Assembly: GCA_009702045.1 (NCBI GenBank)
Contig: WLIV01000037.1
Span: 1-32,763, forward strand
Direction of reading: 5' to 3'
Source of the DNA: Actinomycetota bacterium
Lineage (GTDB): Bacteria > Actinomycetota > Acidimicrobiia > Acidimicrobiales > Ilumatobacteraceae
DNA length: 32,763 bases
Each line of letters starts with the position of its first letter. Position 1 is the stretch's first letter. The notes under the pieces are model-generated. The model made no database searches. It was not told the DNA's origin and saw nothing but the letters and a program-made list of their open reading frames with translations. The position numbers and the translations under genes were made by a program. Shown piece by piece: positions 1 through 7,626 of the stretch.

Positions 1-444
1 GATGGCGCTGCCGCCACCGACGCAACGTTGGGTAGCGAGCCCGGCTATCTCGCTCTGGACGGCGCCGGCAACCTGTACATCCCCGATTACAGCAACTACG
101 TGGTCCGCATGGTGGATCACGCGACTGGCTTCATCTCGACGGTCGCTGGTACGGGTGCCAGCGGTCGCAGCGGCGATGCCGGTCCGGCCCTCGCAGCAGC
201 GCTGGACGGCCCGTGGTCGGTTGCAGTGGACAACGCCGGTGACTTGTTCATCGGTGAGTACGACGGCGGTGGCGTCCGCAAGGTCTCGGGTCTCGCTGTT
301 GCGTTCAGCCTGCCCGTCACTCCGCCCGTCGGTCTGCCCGCAACCGGAGCAAGCACCGACAGTCTCGTTTGGATTGCATTGGCGATGCTCGCTGCTGGCG
401 CGGTGCTCGTCACCGCCCAGCGACGCACCAACCGGGTTCGGTAA
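1..444 (+). CDS. NHL-repeat surface protein with LPXTG anchor (C-terminal part)
   Basis: The reading frame is open to the left window edge, so only the last 147 or so residues are present. They hold two NHL-type beta-propeller blades: LDGAGNLYIPDYSNYVVRMV and, further on, VAVDNAGDLFIGEYDGGGVRKV, joined by the ISTVAGTGASG...GDAGPA linker typical of bacterial NHL proteins. The extreme C-terminus is a sortase signal: LPATG, then a hydrophobic stretch (SLVWIALAMLAAGAVLV) and a basic tail (RRTNRVR). The protein is therefore probably exported and covalently linked to the cell wall by a sortase, with the propeller as a binding scaffold. The missing N-terminus should carry a signal peptide and more blades. 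No sortase gene lies in the window. The ligand is unknown. Confidence 0.85.
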   Translation, partial: DGAAATDATLGSEPGYLALDGAGNLYIPDYSNYVVRMVDHATGFISTVAGTGASGRSGDAGPALAAALDGPWSVAVDNAGDLFIGEYDGGGVRKVSGLAVAFSLPVTPPVGLPATGASTDSLVWIALAMLAAGAVLVTAQRRTNRVR

Positions 445-535
445 CCCATTTCCTCTGTTCGTGTCGCGGTCCGACCACCATCACTGGTGCTCGGGGCGCG
501 ACACGAACGGGTGGGGGAGCGGTACGGTCAGGAAC

Positions 536-1117
536 ATGGCCGAGTACGAAGAGCCAGGAACGGTGGACGACGGCGCCGTGGCGCCCACTGCTGTCCGGCG
601 TGGACGGTGGCAGGTCGTGTGGGGGACTCTCGCGCTGAGTGCCATCATGGTGACCGCCCTCGGGGTGTGGGCCGCGGGCCGGGGAGACGACGGCCGTGAC
701 AGCGTGGGGCCCTCCGTCACGGTGGACGTGCCCGCGACCGATGCGACGTCGGCTGCTGACACCTCGCTCGGCGCCACGGTGCCGAGCACGACCGCAGCGA
801 CGGTGAGCAGCGACTCGGGGTCGACTACTCCCTACGACGCGCGCTGTGCCCACGGCCCGAATGTCGTCTACGACTTCGTGCTGCCCAATCTGGTGGGCAT
901 GACAGTGCAGCAGGTGGAGGCGCTCAGCGACCCGGAGCAGCCCGATGCCTATTGCCCGCAGAAATGGCGGCACCTCTTGCAGGCCGACGTAGTTGCCTGG
1001 GTCTGCACCACCGATGCGACCCTGTTCAACCGCGTAGCCGCCCAGGGCGTTGCGATCGGGACGATCGTCCCGGCCGGGGTGGCACCGATGCATCTCACCC
1101 TCTACCGCAGCTGCTAG
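536..1117 (+). CDS. Membrane-anchored protein with a single PASTA-like domain
   Basis: The product has 193 residues. A short cytoplasmic N-terminus (1-25, ending in basic residues) is followed by one membrane segment (about 26-48), a Thr/Ser/Ala/Asp-rich low-complexity linker (about 52-98) and an extracytoplasmic domain (about 104-193). That domain starts with VLPNLVGMTVQQ and ends with VAAQGVAIGTIVPAGVAPMH, both hallmarks of PASTA domains. Four cysteines (104, 140, 157, 193) all lie outside the membrane and could form two disulfides. The ATG at 536 is chosen because AGGA precedes it by a few bases and it places the basic patch directly before the membrane helix; the frame is open much further upstream but overlaps the preceding gene there. 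PASTA domains usually bind peptidoglycan on Ser/Thr kinases or penicillin-binding proteins. No kinase is present, so a wall-sensing or structural role is only a guess. Confidence 0.75.
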   Translation: MAEYEEPGTVDDGAVAPTAVRRGRWQVVWGTLALSAIMVTALGVWAAGRGDDGRDSVGPSVTVDVPATDATSAADTSLGATVPSTTAATVSSDSGSTTPYDARCAHGPNVVYDFVLPNLVGMTVQQVEALSDPEQPDAYCPQKWRHLLQADVVAWVCTTDATLFNRVAAQGVAIGTIVPAGVAPMHLTLYRSC

Positions 1118-1247
1118 AGGCTGTCCAGGGGCCGCCATCGCGCAATCGTGTGGACGGTAGCCGGCAGGGAAGCGCCTCGACCATCAAGTCGAAGAGATCG
1201 CGAACCTTGTCATTTTGCCATGCGGAGTGCCACAGAACCAGGATTAG

Positions 1248-1263
1248 TCTAACGCTTGCGTCA
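1248..1263 (+). promoter_or_regulatory. Operator-like element, copy 1 (upstream of crotonase)
   Basis: Reads TCTAACGCTTGCGTCA, ending 49 bases before the crotonase ATG. A -10-like TATCTA (1266-1271) follows after two bases, which would give a 5' UTR of about 35 bases. It is one of eight copies of TCTAAC-N6-CGTCA in the window; its first 15 bases are identical to copy 7. Confidence 0.7.
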
Positions 1264-1312
1264 CTTATCTAGTACGTTCACAGCAGCACGCCAGGCCGAG
1301 GGGGAGTCCGTC

Positions 1313-2215
1313 ATGTCCGACTACAAGTTCCTACAGTACGAGACACACGATGATGGGGCCATCGTGCGCATCCTGCTCGACCGGCCGGGTGCGCGCAACG
1401 CCCAGAACCGCGGGCTGCTCGTCGAGCTCGACGAGGCGTTCATGCGCGCCGAGGCCGACGACACCTGCCGGGTGGTCATCCTCGGTGGCACTGGCACGAT
1501 GTTCTCCTCGGGGCACGACATGGGCTCCAAGGACGCAATGGACGACTACGCCAACCATCCGTCGATGAAGATCAATGGCGGCACGCGGCAGGGTGCCGAG
1601 AAGTTGATGCTGCAGGAGTGGCACTACTACTTCCAGAACACGCTGCGTTGGCGCAACCTGCGCAAGATCACGATCGCACAGGTGCACGGTCCGGTGTACG
1701 CCGCCGGTCTGATGTTGATGTGGTCGTGCGACCTGATCATCGGCGCCGACGACGTCGTGTTTGCCGACGTGGTGGGCACCCGGCTGGGAATGTGCGGGCT
1801 CGAGTACTTCGCCCACCCGTGGGAGTTCGGTGCCCGCAAGACCAAGGAACTGCTGCTCACCGGCGACAGCATCGACGTCCACGAGGCACACAGCCTGGGC
1901 ATGGTGTCGAAAGTCTTCCCGCGTGCCGAGCTGGAGACCAAGACGCTCGACTTCGCCCGCCGCATCGCCACGCTGCCCACCGCGACCGCCTTGATGATCA
2001 AGGAGTCGGTGAACCAGACGCAGGACAACCAGGGGTTCTTCAACAGCCTGCAGGCCTGCTTCACGTTGCACCAGCTGAACCACTCGCACTGGGCCGTGGT
2101 CCACGAGGACGGCTTCCCGGCAGCGCGACCTGAGGACGGCATCACTGCCTGGAAGGACGCACTTCCGGTCGTGCCTGCCGAGAAGACCACCGTCCGAGCA
2201 ACCACACCGTCCTGA
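1313..2215 (+). CDS. Enoyl-CoA hydratase/isomerase (crotonase) family protein
   Basis: 300 residues, slightly longer than a standard crotonase (about 260). The fold is recognised from RPGARNAQ (24-31), the first oxyanion-hole segment MFSSGHDMG (63-71), the second one HGPVYAAG (125-132), the SCDLIIGADDVVFAD stretch, and KTKELLLTGDSIDVHEAHSLGMVSKV (split around 177-201), where the family has its 'GL V' motif. The usual pair of catalytic glutamates is not obvious: the first position is near FADVV and the second near GLEYF, so the reaction could be hydration, isomerisation or hydrolysis of a CoA thioester. The ATG at 1313 is preceded by GGGGAG at a good distance; the frame is open a little further upstream without such a signal. 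It is the first gene of a crotonase, P450 and acyl-CoA ligase operon and sits directly behind operator copy 1. Confidence 0.9.
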   Translation: MSDYKFLQYETHDDGAIVRILLDRPGARNAQNRGLLVELDEAFMRAEADDTCRVVILGGTGTMFSSGHDMGSKDAMDDYANHPSMKINGGTRQGAEKLMLQEWHYYFQNTLRWRNLRKITIAQVHGPVYAAGLMLMWSCDLIIGADDVVFADVVGTRLGMCGLEYFAHPWEFGARKTKELLLTGDSIDVHEAHSLGMVSKVFPRAELETKTLDFARRIATLPTATALMIKESVNQTQDNQGFFNSLQACFTLHQLNHSHWAVVHEDGFPAARPEDGITAWKDALPVVPAEKTTVRATTPS

Positions 2216-2258
2216 CCACATTCGACACGACTCACCACACGAAGATTTGGGGAACACC

Positions 2259-3425
2259 ATGACTGACATTTTCAGCATGACCGGGGACATCGATCCCGTC
2301 GCTGCGGCACACCCGCAACCACTGATGAAGATGATGCGTGATGCCGCGCCGATCATCGATATGGGTCCGGAGGCAATGGTCCTGGTCGGGGGTGACGAGG
2401 ACATCCGCTTCGTGCTCGGGCACCCGGAGATCTTCTCGTCAGGTATCGACGCGGTGAACATCGGGCAGATCCGCCCGCTCATCCCGCTGCAGATCGACCC
2501 GCCGCGGCACAAGAACTTCCGCAAGCTGCTCGACCCGATCTTTGCTCCGAAGCAGATCGCGCTCCTCGAGCCCGCCACCCGTGCCTTGGTCCGCGAGCTC
2601 CTCGTCGGGCTGCCGGAGAAGAACGGGTGCAACTTCCACACCGAGATGGCCGAACGTCTGCCGACGATTGTGTTCCTGCAATTGCTCGGGCTCCCGGTCT
2701 CGCGTGCCGCGGAGTTCATCGCACTGAAGAACGGAATCCTGCGCCCGCCCACGCACTCCATTGAGGCACGCAACGCAGCCACCGCCGCGACGGGTCAGAA
2801 GATCTACGCCGTGCTGCAGGAAGTCATCGACGAGCGCGCCGTCGAGCCGAAGGAAGACTTCATCTCGATGTTCCTCGCTGCGGAGGTCGATGGCCAGCGG
2901 CTCACGCAGGAAGACGTGCTCGACATCGGGTATCTGTTCTTCCTCGCTGGTCTCGACACCGTCACGGCATCGCTGGACTGCATGATTGCCTTCCTCGCCG
3001 ACCACCCAGAGCACCGCCAGCAGATCGTTGACGATCCGTCGCTGATCCCCCACGCAGTGGAGGAGCTCCTGCGCTGGGAGTCGCCCGTGCAGGGCGTCGT
3101 GCGCATCACCACGCAGGAGACCGAGGTGTCCGGTTGCCCGATCGCCGCCAACCGTGTCGTGTCCGTGATGCTCGGTTCGGCCAACACCGACGAGCGCACT
3201 TGGGATGGGGCCGACGAGATTCGCTTCGACCGCGAGGCGAACAAGCACATCGCCTTCGGTGGCGGCGTGCACCGCTGCCTCGGATCGCACCTCGCCCGCA
3301 TGGAGCTGAGGGTGGCGATGGAGGAGTGGCACGCGGCGATCCCGAACTACAGCCTGGTTGAGGGCAACGTGCTGCTGTACTCGCAGGGCTTGCGCGCCAT
3401 CGACAACCTCGAACTGGTGTGGTGA
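2259..3425 (+). CDS. Cytochrome P450 monooxygenase
   Basis: 388 residues, the usual length for a soluble bacterial P450. The I-helix oxygen-activation motif AGLDT is at 230-234, the K-helix ExxR is E269-R272 (EELLRW), and the haem loop FGGGVHRCLG holds the proximal ligand Cys340. QIDPPRHKNFRKLL (78-91) is the C-helix region that contacts haem propionates. The ATG at 2259 is preceded by GGGGA five bases upstream; a TTG twelve bases earlier is less likely. It lies 43 bases after the crotonase and overlaps the acyl-CoA ligase by four bases, so the three are co-transcribed. No ferredoxin or reductase is adjacent; the nearest ferredoxin is at 30249. The substrate is unknown; the neighbouring CoA genes suggest a lipid, terpenoid or aromatic acid. 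Confidence 0.95.
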   Translation: MTDIFSMTGDIDPVAAAHPQPLMKMMRDAAPIIDMGPEAMVLVGGDEDIRFVLGHPEIFSSGIDAVNIGQIRPLIPLQIDPPRHKNFRKLLDPIFAPKQIALLEPATRALVRELLVGLPEKNGCNFHTEMAERLPTIVFLQLLGLPVSRAAEFIALKNGILRPPTHSIEARNAATAATGQKIYAVLQEVIDERAVEPKEDFISMFLAAEVDGQRLTQEDVLDIGYLFFLAGLDTVTASLDCMIAFLADHPEHRQQIVDDPSLIPHAVEELLRWESPVQGVVRITTQETEVSGCPIAANRVVSVMLGSANTDERTWDGADEIRFDREANKHIAFGGGVHRCLGSHLARMELRVAMEEWHAAIPNYSLVEGNVLLYSQGLRAIDNLELVW

Positions 3426-5065
3426 ACCGGCAGGAACCGGTTTTGCCGCCATTCGAGCCGACGGCGCCGGCGCTCATTGAGCACGTCGCCCGGCACTACG
3501 GCGACCACGCGCTGGCGGTGCTCGGCGACGCCAGGCTCACCTATGCGGACGCCCATGCCAGATCTGCGCTGATGGCCAAGGCGCTCCTCGCGTCCGGCGT
3601 CGGCAAGGGAACACGAGTGGGTCTCCTTGCTCCGAACGGGCCCGACTGGATCATCGCCTGGCTGGCGGTCGCGCGCATCGGCGCCATCGCCACCCTGCTG
3701 AACACGTACCACAAGGCTGCCGAACTGGGGCACGTGCTGCGGCACGCCGATGTGCAGGTGCTGCTGGCTGCCGACGCGCACCTCGGAGCCGACCACCTGG
3801 CGCGGCTTGAGGCGGCGGTGCCTGACCTTGCGGCGCAACCCCACGGTGCGATTCGCAGCACGAGCCATCCCTCTCTGCGCTCGGTCTGGACATGGGGCGG
3901 CGCCCACACTCGCCCCTGGGCCGGGCACCGTGACGATCTTCTGGCGATCGCGGCAGCGGTGCCCGATGAGTTGCTTGCCGCAGCGGAGCGCGAGGTGACG
4001 CCGGCGGACGAGATGATGATCATCTACACGTCGGGCAGCACGTCCGCCCCGAAAGGTGTCGTGCACGGTCACGGGCCCGCCATCCGCCACGCGTACAACC
4101 TGGCGACGCTGAGGGCACTGGCGGCGGACGACGTGCTGTACGGCTCGATGCCGCTGTTCTGGGTGGGCGGCGTGGGCTACACCTTCATGGCGGCGATGAT
4201 GGTGGGCGCGACGGTGGTGTACGAGGACCGCTTCGAGCCGGAGGCCACGCTGCGGTTGCTCGAACGCGAGCACGTGACACAGATCCTCGGCTGGCCGCAC
4301 CTCGCCAAGGCGCTGGCCGACCATCCCACCTGCGGTGAGCGCGACCTGTCCGCCCTGCGCTTCCCGGTGCTGAACGGCGCCAATCAGCCAGCCGGCCTGG
4401 CGGCCTCCACGCTCGGCTCTCTGGGAATGACTGAAACCTTCGGTCCGCACACCTATGGCGCGCGCCCGGAAGACCCGACGGACATACCCGGCTCGTTCGG
4501 TCGCCCGGTGCCGGGCGTCGAGCACAAGATCGTCGATGCGATCACGGGCGAGGACCTACCGCCGGGCAACTCCGGTCAGATCTGCGTGCGCGGCTACTCG
4601 CTGATGCTCGGCTTCTACAAGGTGGAGCGCAGCCAGGTGTTCACCGCTGACGGCTGGTACCGCACGGGTGATGCCGGCTGGTTCGACGAGCACGGGCACC
4701 TGCATTTCGTTGGCCGTCTGGGGGATGCGATCAAGACCTCGGGGATGAACGTCACCCCCAGAGATGTGGAAATCGCGCTCGAGGAACTGCCAGAGGTGGT
4801 GGCCGCGTTCGTCACCGGCACTCCCTCCGAGCGGGGTGAGGACGTCGTCGCCGGTGTCGTCATCCGACCCGGTGCGAGCGCGGACGCAGCGTCATTACGC
4901 GCTGCGGTCAAGGAACGTATCGCCAGCTACAAGGTGCCTCGGCACATCACCCTGTTCACCAGCCAGGCCGAATTGCCGATGCTCGACTCGGGCAAGATCG
5001 ACCGACGCCGGGTGAACGAGGCGATCCGCGCTGACTACGAGCCGCACCTCCACGCCGGCGGATGA
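3422..5065 (+). CDS. AMP-forming acyl-CoA synthetase (ligase)
   Basis: About 547 residues, an ANL-superfamily enzyme that adenylates a carboxylic acid and transfers the acyl group to CoA. The ATP-binding loop is YTSGSTSAPKG (202-212); the A5 motif GMTETFG is at 335-341; the hinge region carries YRTGD (413-417) followed by GRLGDAIKTSGMNV; and the C-terminal catalytic lysine is K525 in LDSGKIDRR. The GTG at 3422 overlaps the P450 stop codon as GTGA, a typical coupled start; a GTG one codon earlier is possible. As the last gene of the crotonase-P450 operon it probably activates the acid, before or after hydroxylation. The specificity (fatty, aromatic or terpenoid acid) cannot be read from the motifs. 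Confidence 0.92.
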   Translation: MNRQEPVLPPFEPTAPALIEHVARHYGDHALAVLGDARLTYADAHARSALMAKALLASGVGKGTRVGLLAPNGPDWIIAWLAVARIGAIATLLNTYHKAAELGHVLRHADVQVLLAADAHLGADHLARLEAAVPDLAAQPHGAIRSTSHPSLRSVWTWGGAHTRPWAGHRDDLLAIAAAVPDELLAAAEREVTPADEMMIIYTSGSTSAPKGVVHGHGPAIRHAYNLATLRALAADDVLYGSMPLFWVGGVGYTFMAAMMVGATVVYEDRFEPEATLRLLEREHVTQILGWPHLAKALADHPTCGERDLSALRFPVLNGANQPAGLAASTLGSLGMTETFGPHTYGARPEDPTDIPGSFGRPVPGVEHKIVDAITGEDLPPGNSGQICVRGYSLMLGFYKVERSQVFTADGWYRTGDAGWFDEHGHLHFVGRLGDAIKTSGMNVTPRDVEIALEELPEVVAAFVTGTPSERGEDVVAGVVIRPGASADAASLRAAVKERIASYKVPRHITLFTSQAELPMLDSGKIDRRRVNEAIRADYEPHLHAGG

Positions 5066-5111
5066 TCGGTCCGCCGCCGCTCATCGACAAGGTTCGCAAG
5101 ATCCACTGTTG

Positions 5112-5127
5112 TCTAACACTCACGTCA
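5112..5127 (+). promoter_or_regulatory. Operator-like element, copy 2 (upstream of amidohydrolase 1)
   Basis: Reads TCTAACACTCACGTCA and ends 51 bases before the ATG of the next gene. A good -10 hexamer, TATAGT (5130-5135), follows after two bases. The element thus overlaps the position of the -35 box (TTGTCT at 5109-5114). This is the clearest promoter of the set. Confidence 0.75.
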
Positions 5128-5178
5128 TGTATAGTCATCTGAAGAAGTGACCCGATCACCAAAGGGAAGAGAGTCGCC

Positions 5179-6384
5179 ATGCCCTCCAGAAGCCTCGGTT
5201 ATCCCGTGTTCGACGTGGACAACCACATGTACGAGACACCCGCCGCTCTGACCAAGCACATCGACCCGAAGTTCAAGGGCGTCATCGACTACGTCGATGT
5301 CGAGGGCCGCACCAAGATCTCAGTCAAGGGTGAGATCAGCGAGTACATCCCGAACCCGACGTTCGAGAAGGTCGCGGCTCCCGGTGCTCAGGAGGAGTAC
5401 TTCCGCAATGGCAATCCGGATGGCAAGACGCGCCGCGAGATTCTCGGCAAGGCGATGGTCGCCCCGCCAGCGTTCCGCGAGCCCGGACCGCGTATCGAGC
5501 TGATGGACCAGCAGGGCATCGATCGTGCGCTGATGTGGCCCACGCTGGCCAGTCTGGTGGAGGAGCGTCTGCGCGACGACCCCGAGGCCATCCACGCAAT
5601 CGTCACCGCTCTCAACCGCTGGATGTACGAACAGTGGACCTTCAATTTCGAGGACCGCATCTTCCCGACGCCGGTGATCACGCTGCCGATTCTCGACAAG
5701 GCGATCGCCGAGCTGGAATGGGTGCTCGAGCGCGGCGCCAAGGTCATCCTCGTTCGCCCCGCCCCGGTACCCGGCCTCAATGGCATGCGTTCATTCGCGC
5801 TGCCCGAGTTCGACCCCTTCTGGGAGCGCGTCCAGGCGGCCGACATCCTCGTGGGCATGCACGCCAGCGACAGTGGCTACCAGCGGTACCAGAACGACTG
5901 GGAGGGTGCCACGGGGGAGATGAAGCCGTTCGTGGGCCAGTCCGGTTTCGGTGCGATCGTCAGCCACATGAGCCGGCCGGTCGTCGACACGGTGGCTTCG
6001 GCCATCGGCCACGGCATGTGCTCGCGTTTCCCGAAGTTGAAACTCGCACTCGTGGAGAACGGCTCGGGCTGGGTGCGTGGACTGTTGGAGACCATGGAAT
6101 ACGCACACAGCATGGCGCCCAACTCGTTCGACGAGAACCCGGTGGAGGTGTTCAAGCGGAACATCTACGTGCACCCGTTCCACGAAGAGAACCCCAAGGC
6201 GCTCGCAGAGCTGGTCGGCATCGATCACGTGCTGTTCGGCTCGGACTACCCGCACCCGGAGGGCCTCGCAGACCCGATCACGTTCGTCGACGACCTGGTC
6301 GGTATCGACAGCGTGGGAGTCGCCAAGATCATGGGCGGCAACCTCGCTCGCCTGATGAACGTAGAGAACACCGCACTGGTGTGA
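5179..6384 (+). CDS. Amidohydrolase-2 family metal-dependent enzyme (paralogue 1)
   Basis: 401 residues with a TIM-barrel metallo-hydrolase fold of the amidohydrolase-2 type (relatives: ACMSD, gamma-resorcylate decarboxylase, 4-oxalomesaconate hydratase). Strand 1 gives the metal motif DVDNH (D12, D14, H16) with E19 following; a second metal-type histidine is H228 in VGMHASD; the end-of-barrel aspartate is D356 in FGSDYPHPEG; ALVENGSGW is the typical strand-6 segment. The start is set by AAGGGAAGAGAG just before the ATG. It is followed 72 bases later by paralogue 2, probably in one operon behind operator copy 2. Family members hydrolyse, hydrate or decarboxylate small organic acids, so the exact reaction is open. 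The neighbouring CoA genes make a step on an aromatic or branched acid plausible (inference). Confidence 0.85.
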   Translation: MPSRSLGYPVFDVDNHMYETPAALTKHIDPKFKGVIDYVDVEGRTKISVKGEISEYIPNPTFEKVAAPGAQEEYFRNGNPDGKTRREILGKAMVAPPAFREPGPRIELMDQQGIDRALMWPTLASLVEERLRDDPEAIHAIVTALNRWMYEQWTFNFEDRIFPTPVITLPILDKAIAELEWVLERGAKVILVRPAPVPGLNGMRSFALPEFDPFWERVQAADILVGMHASDSGYQRYQNDWEGATGEMKPFVGQSGFGAIVSHMSRPVVDTVASAIGHGMCSRFPKLKLALVENGSGWVRGLLETMEYAHSMAPNSFDENPVEVFKRNIYVHPFHEENPKALAELVGIDHVLFGSDYPHPEGLADPITFVDDLVGIDSVGVAKIMGGNLARLMNVENTALV

Positions 6385-6416
6385 GTCACTCGCGGGTGCA
6401 CTCACGCATCCGCACA

Positions 6417-6437
6417 CGGCCCGGCGCCGCCGGCCCG
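6417..6437 (+). other. GC-rich hairpin between two amidohydrolase genes
   Basis: CGG-c-CCGGC, a GCC loop, then GCCGG-c-CCG can fold into an eight-pair stem with one C-C mismatch. It ends about ten bases before the GGGGG ribosome-binding site of the next gene. There is no T-run, so it is more likely an mRNA processing or stability structure, or chance in GC-rich DNA, than a terminator. Confidence 0.35.
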
Positions 6438-6456
6438 CAATAACTGGGGGTACACG

Positions 6457-7626
6457 ATGTCTCTGCTTCCGAGCGACCTACGGGTCATCGATTGCGATAC
6501 CCATCTCACCGAACCGCACGACCTGTGGGTGAAGCGCGCACCGGCGGCGTTCAAGGATCGGGTGCCGCGCGTGGTGGACATCGACGGCCGAGCATCGTGG
6601 GTCGTCGGTGACAAGGTCCTCGGCTTCGCCGGTGGCGGCGGGGTGATCGACACCGAAGGTGCCAAGCACTCGTTTGGGGAATCGATGATGGTGTGGGGGA
6701 TCGATCGGATCCATCGCGGGGCGTGGGACCCCGAGGCGCGCATCGAGGTAATGAACGACTCTGGCGTGCACGCCCAGGTCCTGTTCCCCAACGCCGTCGG
6801 CTTTGGCGAAGGACTGTCGTCCAGCGAGATCGACCCCGTGCTACGCCTGCTGTCCATCCAGATCTACAACGACGCGATGGCCGAGATGCAGTCCGATTCG
6901 GACAACCGGTTGTTGCCGATGCCGATCATGCCCGTGTGGGACATCGATCTGTGCGTCCGCGAGGCCACTCGCGTCGCCGACCTCGGTCTGCGCGGCGTCA
7001 ACATGACCTCGGACGCCGCCGACGTGGGCTCTCCTGACCTGTCGGAGCCGGCGTGGGACCCGCTGTGGCAAGTGTGCGTCGAGCGCAGTCTTCCGGTGCA
7101 CTTCCACATCGGGGCCAGCCTCACGGCGATGAACTTCTTCGGCAAGTACTTCTGGCAGTCGCAGCGGGAGAACACGAAGGCCGCGATCGGCGGGTCGATG
7201 CTGTTCCTCGGCAACGCCCGGGTGATCATCAACACCATCCTCAGCGGGATGTTCGACCGCAACCCTGGTCTGAAGATGGTGTCCGTCGAGAGCGGAATCG
7301 GCTGGATCCCGTTCATCCTCGAGACCATCGACTACGAGATGGACGAGAACGCCCCCGCGGATCTGGCCCAGCTGCAGAAGATGCCGTCCCAGTACTTCAA
7401 AGACCACTGGTACTCGACGTTCTGGTTCGAGCAGGCGCAGGGCAAGCTGCAGGCGCTCGTCGATGCCGTGGGCGACGACAACATTCTGTTCGAGACCGAC
7501 TTCCCGCACCCCACGTGTCTGTATCCCAAGCCGCTGGACACCATCGCCGAAAAGATGTCGACGTTGACCGAGTCGTCGCGGCGCAAGATCCTCGGCGACA
7601 ACGCGGTCAAGCTGTACCGCTTGTAG
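6457..7626 (+). CDS. Amidohydrolase-2 family metal-dependent enzyme (paralogue 2)
   Basis: 389 residues, the same fold as the gene before it but clearly diverged. The first metal motif is IDCDTHLTEP (D12, D14, H16), the barrel histidines are H215 and H217 in VHFHIGAS, the strand-6 segment is VESGIGW, and the terminal metal or catalytic aspartate is D348 in ETDFPHPT. GGGGG six bases before the ATG supports the start. It probably shares a transcript with paralogue 1. The last 20 bases overlap, tail to tail, the end of the minus-strand alpha/beta hydrolase. Hydrolase, hydratase and decarboxylase functions are all known in the family; the sequence does not decide between them. Confidence 0.85.
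   Translation: MSLLPSDLRVIDCDTHLTEPHDLWVKRAPAAFKDRVPRVVDIDGRASWVVGDKVLGFAGGGGVIDTEGAKHSFGESMMVWGIDRIHRGAWDPEARIEVMNDSGVHAQVLFPNAVGFGEGLSSSEIDPVLRLLSIQIYNDAMAEMQSDSDNRLLPMPIMPVWDIDLCVREATRVADLGLRGVNMTSDAADVGSPDLSEPAWDPLWQVCVERSLPVHFHIGASLTAMNFFGKYFWQSQRENTKAAIGGSMLFLGNARVIINTILSGMFDRNPGLKMVSVESGIGWIPFILETIDYEMDENAPADLAQLQKMPSQYFKDHWYSTFWFEQAQGKLQALVDAVGDDNILFETDFPHPTCLYPKPLDTIAEKMSTLTESSRRKILGDNAVKLYRL

Noticed and set aside
1248-1271. Reading the AAC...CGTC pattern of the repeated element as an ECF sigma factor promoter
   Set aside because: ECF promoters have AAC and CGTC motifs about 16 bases apart; here the two are only six bases apart at every copy, and a separate -10-like hexamer follows.
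1331-2782. Long minus-strand open frame (483 codons) across the crotonase and P450 genes
   Set aside because: It is antisense to two clear enzyme genes, has no family motifs, and such frames are expected in high-GC DNA.
6381-6405. GTGAGT and ACTCAC inverted repeat at the end of amidohydrolase 1
   Set aside because: Arms are only six bases with a 13-base loop, and the left arm includes the stop codon; too weak to call.
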